The notes below the pieces were generated by a model. It was not told where the DNA came from. It saw nothing but the letters and a program-made list of their open reading frames with translations, and made no database searches. DNA of 9,389 nt from an uncultured Bacillota bacterium (lineage in GTDB: Bacteria > Bacillota > Clostridia > Peptostreptococcales > Anaerovoracaceae), in assembly GCA_946629205.1 (NCBI GenBank), contig CAMOXP010000041.1, positions 1 to 9,389 of the forward strand. The letters run 5' to 3'. Of the stretch, positions 5,498-9,389 are shown one piece after another; position 1 is the stretch's first letter; each line of letters starts with the position of its first letter. A program made the position numbers and the translations under genes.

Positions 5498-8162
5498 ACT
5501 CCTCCAATACATCAAACAGAGACGATACCTCTACGGGTCATTTTTCCTGCCGGTGTTCATACTGGTGCTTGTGTTTGCGTTAACGGACATCTATCCCTTC
5601 GGGGAGGAGCAGCTTGCCATCATTGACATGTACCATCAGTATGTCCCGTTTCTGGGTGAACTGCAGTACCGGCTTCACGGGGGCGGCAGCCTCTTTTATT
5701 CATGGAACAGCGGGGGCGGCTGTAATTTCTGGTGCCTTATGTCATACTATGGGGCGAGCCCGCTGAATCTGCTGCTGATTCTGTTCCCGGCATCGCTGCT
5801 TATGGAAGGCGTGAGCGTCATCATCCTGATCAAGATCGGGCTGGCTGGAAGTTTCATGTACATCTATCTCAGGAACGTGTACAACCCTTCGGAGCTTTTG
5901 GCTGACCGGCAGGGCGGCGCCAAGACCATGCTCTTCTCCATCATGTACGCGCTCTGTTCCTATTCCATCGGCTATTACTGGTGCCTCATGTGGCTCGATG
6001 CTGTGATGCTTTTGCCTTTGTGCATGCTGGGGCTGAACCGCCTCATCAAAGACGGACGCATGGCGCTGTACGCGGTGACGCTGGCGCTCATCGTCTTCAG
6101 CAACTACTACATCGCCATTATGGTGTGCATCTTCATATTGCTCTACTACCCGGTGTATTATTTCATCACCGTCAGAGACAGGGGCGCAAAAGCGTGCCTG
6201 CTCACCACGCTGCGCGCAGTCGCAGCATCCCTGATCGGGATCGGTATGTCCGCTGTGATGCTTTTGCCTACGTACATCAGCATGCAGAATGCATATTACT
6301 TCTCATCGGAGATGCCGGAGGAATGGAACTTCTATTACAATGTGCTCGATGTACTCAACCAGCTGCTGCCGACAGCGCACCTGACTTATTTGGACGGTCT
6401 TCCGAATATCTGCTGCGGATATCTGGTGACGGTGATGCTGGCATGCTATTTCATGTCCCGGGAGATTCCGTACAGAGAAAAACTGCTGCATGGGGCGTTC
6501 CTCGTCTTCATGTTCTTCAGCTTGAATATCAATAAACTGGACTTCATCTGGCACGGGATGCACTTCCCCAACCAGCTGCCGCACAGGTTCTCCTTCGTCA
6601 TCTGTTTCCTCCTTGTTGCCATGGGCTACAGAGCGTTCAACAGACTGAACGGGATCAGCGCCGGCAGGCTGACGGCGGTGTTCCTTGTGATTGGCGCCTA
6701 CTATCTTCTGGCCCAGAAAATCATGACGGACGTTGTCGATGACATGAATGTATTTGTGTATTACGGACTGGCGCTCACGGTAGCCTACGGGATCCTCATC
6801 GGGCTTTATAAAAGGCAAAAGCTTGTCCGCCGGCAGTTCATCGCCTTGCTTGCAGTCGTTGTGGCCGCCGAACTTTGCGTGACGACAACGATCGATTTCG
6901 ACAGGATGGGGAATTCATCCAGAGTAACATACAACGAGAACAAGGCGAGCGTCATGTACCTCGCCAAAGAAGCCTGCAAAGAAGGCGGCCCTGTTTCGGA
7001 AGGCGGCAACGGACGTTTCGCCAGAATGGAAATCGACGATCCGATCATTCACAACTGCCCGGCCTTTTATCATTACAGAGGAATGGGACAGTTCGCGTCG
7101 ACGCTCAACAGCAACACGACAACTCTGATGGAGCGCATCGGTCTTGAGGGACATCCGGGGAGCAATCGGTTCAACTTCAACAAAACCAGCCCGGTCACCA
7201 GCTGCATTACGAACGTGGATTACATGATCGCAAAGAACCGGCAGCTGGACGACCCGGATTTCACATACCTAAAAGGCGAAGAGGAGTCGGGTCTGTATGA
7301 GAGCAACTACCCGCTGTCCATCGGATACATGCTGCCGACCTCCATCCGGTCGTGGGACCCCTATGATACGAATCCGTTCATCAATCTGGATGAATACGTC
7401 AGCGCAGCGACTTCCGGTGCAGTCGACCGGGTTTTCATAAGCAAAGGCAGGGGAGAAGCGATCGGCGATAATACCGTGTCGCAGTATGTCGGTGATTATG
7501 AGATCGATAATTCGCTGATCGATACGTCCAGGTCCGGGTCGGTCGATTTGAAATATACTGCAGATACGAATGAGAAATACTATGTATACGTATCTGCCGA
7601 TTACGCCGAGGACATTTATATCGAGCGCAGCGATGATGGAGAAACGATACCCGTTCAGGATGACTGCGGCTCTATTCTGAACATCGGACCGATGAAAGAA
7701 GGCGAAGACTTCACGGTCCACATCCAGTTCCAGGAGGGCAGCACAGGGAGAATCACATGCTATGTCTGCACGCTGGACCAGGATGCCTGGGACAAAGCGT
7801 ACGCTATGATATCAAGAAGTCTTATGACCGTAACGGAGGCCAGTGACACACGCATCAAAGGCACCATCGACGCAGGTGACGGCGGCGTGTTTGTCACATC
7901 TATTCCTTACGAAGACGGATGGTCGATGAAGATCGACGGGAAGAGCGTCAAGATCAGAGAGCTCACAGGAGACGCCTGGATCAGCACGGGGTTGAAAGAG
8001 GGCACCCACGAGATCGAACTTTCCTTCCGCCCGGCAGGGCTGATCAATGGACTGCTCCTGACGATTCTTTCGATTCTGATCCTCATCGGCGCCATACATC
8101 TGCCAGCTGTGATACGGCGCCGTCGATTTCTGAAAGAGGTATCTGATTGTAGTACAGAATGA
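5487..8162 (+). CDS. yfhO: YfhO-family membrane glycosyltransferase
   Basis: This 891-residue polytopic protein has a GT-C-like layout. In Bacillus subtilis YfhO moves a sugar from undecaprenyl phosphate to lipoteichoic acid outside the cell. The TTG at 5487 is chosen because GAGGAGG (5471-5477) is 9 nt upstream and the protein then begins LKDKLLQYIKQRR before its first membrane segment; an in-frame ATG at 5355 would run deep into the GT2 gene and has no support. The first outer loop carries D34 (TDIYPFG) and D47 (IDMYHQYVPF), then FYSWNSGGG and YYGASPLNLL, all family hallmarks. About 14 membrane segments lie between 14 and 465, with PNQLPHRFSF at 361-370. An outer domain of about 385 residues (about 467-851) holds the YEDGWSMKIDGK motif (808-819), and a last membrane segment (852-873) ends in an RRRR cytoplasmic tail. 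The 11-nt overlap with GT2 points to translational coupling. The last 80 bp overlap the antiparallel regulator gene. Confidence 0.93.
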   Translation: MKDKLLQYIKQRRYLYGSFFLPVFILVLVFALTDIYPFGEEQLAIIDMYHQYVPFLGELQYRLHGGGSLFYSWNSGGGCNFWCLMSYYGASPLNLLLILFPASLLMEGVSVIILIKIGLAGSFMYIYLRNVYNPSELLADRQGGAKTMLFSIMYALCSYSIGYYWCLMWLDAVMLLPLCMLGLNRLIKDGRMALYAVTLALIVFSNYYIAIMVCIFILLYYPVYYFITVRDRGAKACLLTTLRAVAASLIGIGMSAVMLLPTYISMQNAYYFSSEMPEEWNFYYNVLDVLNQLLPTAHLTYLDGLPNICCGYLVTVMLACYFMSREIPYREKLLHGAFLVFMFFSLNINKLDFIWHGMHFPNQLPHRFSFVICFLLVAMGYRAFNRLNGISAGRLTAVFLVIGAYYLLAQKIMTDVVDDMNVFVYYGLALTVAYGILIGLYKRQKLVRRQFIALLAVVVAAELCVTTTIDFDRMGNSSRVTYNENKASVMYLAKEACKEGGPVSEGGNGRFARMEIDDPIIHNCPAFYHYRGMGQFASTLNSNTTTLMERIGLEGHPGSNRFNFNKTSPVTSCITNVDYMIAKNRQLDDPDFTYLKGEEESGLYESNYPLSIGYMLPTSIRSWDPYDTNPFINLDEYVSAATSGAVDRVFISKGRGEAIGDNTVSQYVGDYEIDNSLIDTSRSGSVDLKYTADTNEKYYVYVSADYAEDIYIERSDDGETIPVQDDCGSILNIGPMKEGEDFTVHIQFQEGSTGRITCYVCTLDQDAWDKAYAMISRSLMTVTEASDTRIKGTIDAGDGGVFVTSIPYEDGWSMKIDGKSVKIRELTGDAWISTGLKEGTHEIELSFRPAGLINGLLLTILSILILIGAIHLPAVIRRRRFLKEVSDCSTE

Positions 8163-9389
8163 TCCTGCGTCCAACGCAGACAGCAGGGATGCCGAGCGCT
8201 TCGGCGTCCCTTTTTATTTGTCCGGGTGTTTTCGGAGAATCGATTTCCAGAATGATGCTGATGCCGGAGGAGGAACTGATGACCCGCACGAAGTCGGATG
8301 CTTTTGCGTCGAAGGCTTCCGTGATCCGTGTCAGTTTCTGGGAATAGAGTTTCCGAAGTTTCTTGATGTGCGTCTGGTAGAGACCGCTCTCCATGAACAT
8401 GGCCAGGGTCAGTTGCTCCAGTTTGGAACAGGTCGGAGAGTAGTCGCCGGCGATGGAGGAGAAAACCTGCGCCATACGCGACGGAAGCACCATGTAGCTG
8501 ATTTTCAGAGCTGCAAACAGCGTACTCGAAAAGGACCCCAGATAGATGACCCGCTCACTTCCGGCAAGGCTCTTCAGAGCCGGAATAGGTTTGCCGAAAT
8601 ACCGCAGCTCGCTGTCGTAGTCGTCTTCAATGATATAGCTGCTGTTTTCCTCCGCCCAGGCGAGAAGTTCGTATCTGCGCCCGATGGGCATGACGCTGCC
8701 GGTGAACGCGTGGTTGGAAGGACTCACGTAGGCGGCCGCCCGGATGTTGGCCGGCAGCTTTTCGATGGCCAGCCCATTGCCCCTGACGGATACGGAAGTG
8801 ATGGCGAAGCCCCGGTCGCGAAAAACATTGCGGACAGGCAAATAACCGGGGTCTTCCAGCGCCACGTGTTCGACGCCCTGTTTCCGCAGCAGGGTCGCCA
8901 GATGGCTTGTGATCTGCTGCGTGCCGGCGCCGATGATGATCTGGTCCGGCGTGCAGCTGACGCCCCGGGACATGTAGAGGTAACGGGAAATCTCTGCGCG
9001 CAGGGCTGCTTCGCCTTGGGGATTTCCTTCGAAAAGAAGCGCCGGGGAATAATCGTTCAGGATCCGGTTCATGCATTTCTTCCATTTGTTGAAGTCGAAG
9101 CACTCCGGATCGTAACGCATGACGGGGACCTCGGACCCGGCAGTCTCATCGATGACAGACACTTCTGCTTCAAGATTGCTTTTGTCCGCAGGTACAGTTT
9201 GTCCGCGGCCGGCGAGGACCTTGCTGACGTAATAGCCGGACTGAGGTTTTGCGTGGATGTAGCCTTCGACCAGAAGCTGGTTGTAGCTCTGCTCAATGGT
9301 AGTGACGCTCAGAGAGGTCGTTTTCGCAAGGCTCCTAAGGGATGGGAGCTTTTCGCCTTCGGTGATTTCTCCTGCCAGGATCAGGTCCC
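8083..9389 (-). CDS. MocR/PdxR-family regulator (GntR wHTH + aminotransferase-like domain), 5' end cut by window, PLP Lys replaced by Ser
   Basis: 434 residues are visible; the reading frame is open to the window edge, so perhaps 20-40 N-terminal residues are missing. An internal GTG (9160-9162) is not the start, because the frame upstream encodes a clear GntR winged helix: GEKLPSLRSLAKTTSLSVTT, then IEQSYNQLLVEGYI and the wing KPQSGYYVS. After a linker (about 55-95) comes a fold-type I aminotransferase domain: GNPQGEAALRAEISRYL, GAGTQQ, EDPGY, SPSNHAFTGSVMPIGRR and IEDDYDSELRY. The family's Schiff-base Lys normally sits in GTFSKTLxPALR; here the text is GSFSSTLFAALK, so Lys is Ser (AGT, plus strand 8524-8526) and the phosphate-site Arg is Lys. 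The asparagine-aspartate part of the PLP site is kept. Such proteins regulate vitamin B6, GABA or amino-acid genes; the target here is unknown. The 3' end overlaps the YfhO gene by 80 bp, and the C-terminal LSEIDGAVSQLADVW matches the normal family end. Confidence 0.92.
   Translation of the reverse strand, partial: DLILAGEITEGEKLPSLRSLAKTTSLSVTTIEQSYNQLLVEGYIHAKPQSGYYVSKVLAGRGQTVPADKSNLEAEVSVIDETAGSEVPVMRYDPECFDFNKWKKCMNRILNDYSPALLFEGNPQGEAALRAEISRYLYMSRGVSCTPDQIIIGAGTQQITSHLATLLRKQGVEHVALEDPGYLPVRNVFRDRGFAITSVSVRGNGLAIEKLPANIRAAAYVSPSNHAFTGSVMPIGRRYELLAWAEENSSYIIEDDYDSELRYFGKPIPALKSLAGSERVIYLGSFSSTLFAALKISYMVLPSRMAQVFSSIAGDYSPTCSKLEQLTLAMFMESGLYQTHIKKLRKLYSQKLTRITEAFDAKASDFVRVISSSSGISIILEIDSPKTPGQIKRDAEALGIPAVCVGRRIILYYNQIPLSEIDGAVSQLADVWRR
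8185..8219 (+). terminator. Intrinsic terminator of the GT2-YfhO operon, inside the opposing gene
   Basis: AGGGATGCCGA (8185-8195) pairs with TCGGCGTCCCT (8201-8211) over 11 bp with one U-G wobble and a 5-nt loop; TTTTATTT follows. A smaller perfect hairpin, CTGCGT-CCA-ACGCAG (8165-8179), lies just before it. The terminator begins 22 nt after the YfhO stop and is read as coding sequence (near KRDAEALGIPAV) on the minus strand. It lacks a T tract on that strand, so it should act one way only. Confidence 0.88.

Noticed and set aside
5021..5515. A 164-codon minus-strand frame in the GT2 gene
   Set aside because: Antisense shadow of a well-supported gene, no domain recognised.
7269..7721. A 150-codon minus-strand frame in the YfhO gene
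   Set aside because: Antisense shadow of the YfhO outer domain, with no supporting motif or start signal.

Overview
The window looks like a chromosomal segment of an anaerobic Bacillota (Clostridia). The evidence is strong GAGG-type ribosome binding sites, a TTG start, sigma-A-like promoters, a LSAC lipobox lipoprotein, a MocR/GntR regulator, and a CsbB/YfhO-type cell-envelope glycosylation pair. Base composition is moderate and AGA is a common Arg codon. A relative of the Anaerovoracaceae/Eubacteriales is a reasonable guess, but nothing here fixes the genus. No rRNA, tRNA, CRISPR array, transposase or phage gene is visible.

Layout. (1) Positions 48-1645: an AraC-type regulator of 514 residues with a cupin-like sensor, a central double HTH and a long, unusual C-terminal region. 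(2) 1787-3073: a saccharopine-dehydrogenase-family oxidoreductase with highly biased codon use, ended by a textbook intrinsic terminator (3096-3129). (3) 3138-3337: a roughly 200-bp imperfect palindrome with perfect 19-bp terminal inverted repeats, best read as a MITE-like or hairpin intergenic repeat. (4) 3456-4289: a methionine-rich lipoprotein, followed by a second terminator. (5) 4409-8162: a two-gene operon. Its promoter places the expected transcription start on the ATG of a GT2 polyprenyl-phosphate glycosyltransferase, so the mRNA is probably leaderless. The next gene, a YfhO-family membrane glycosyltransferase, starts at a TTG inside the GT2 gene. (6) 8083-9389, minus strand: a MocR-family regulator cut by the window edge. 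Its last 80 bp overlap the 3' end of the YfhO gene, and the operon terminator lies inside its coding sequence.

How the genes work together. The GT2 and YfhO genes form a functional unit by analogy with Bacillus CsbB-YfhO: GT2 charges undecaprenyl phosphate with a sugar, a flippase turns it outward, and YfhO transfers the sugar to a surface polymer such as lipoteichoic acid. No GtrA-type flippase gene is in the window. The AraC regulator may control the adjacent dehydrogenase, but this rests on adjacency only. The MocR protein has Ser where the family has its PLP-binding Lys, so it may sense PLP non-covalently or bind another ligand.

The points most worth a second look are the 200-bp palindromic element, the leaderless palindrome-overlapped GT2 promoter, the Lys-less MocR, and the tail-to-tail overlap with an embedded terminator. 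I see no convincing wholly new multi-gene system; these are unusual variations on known families.
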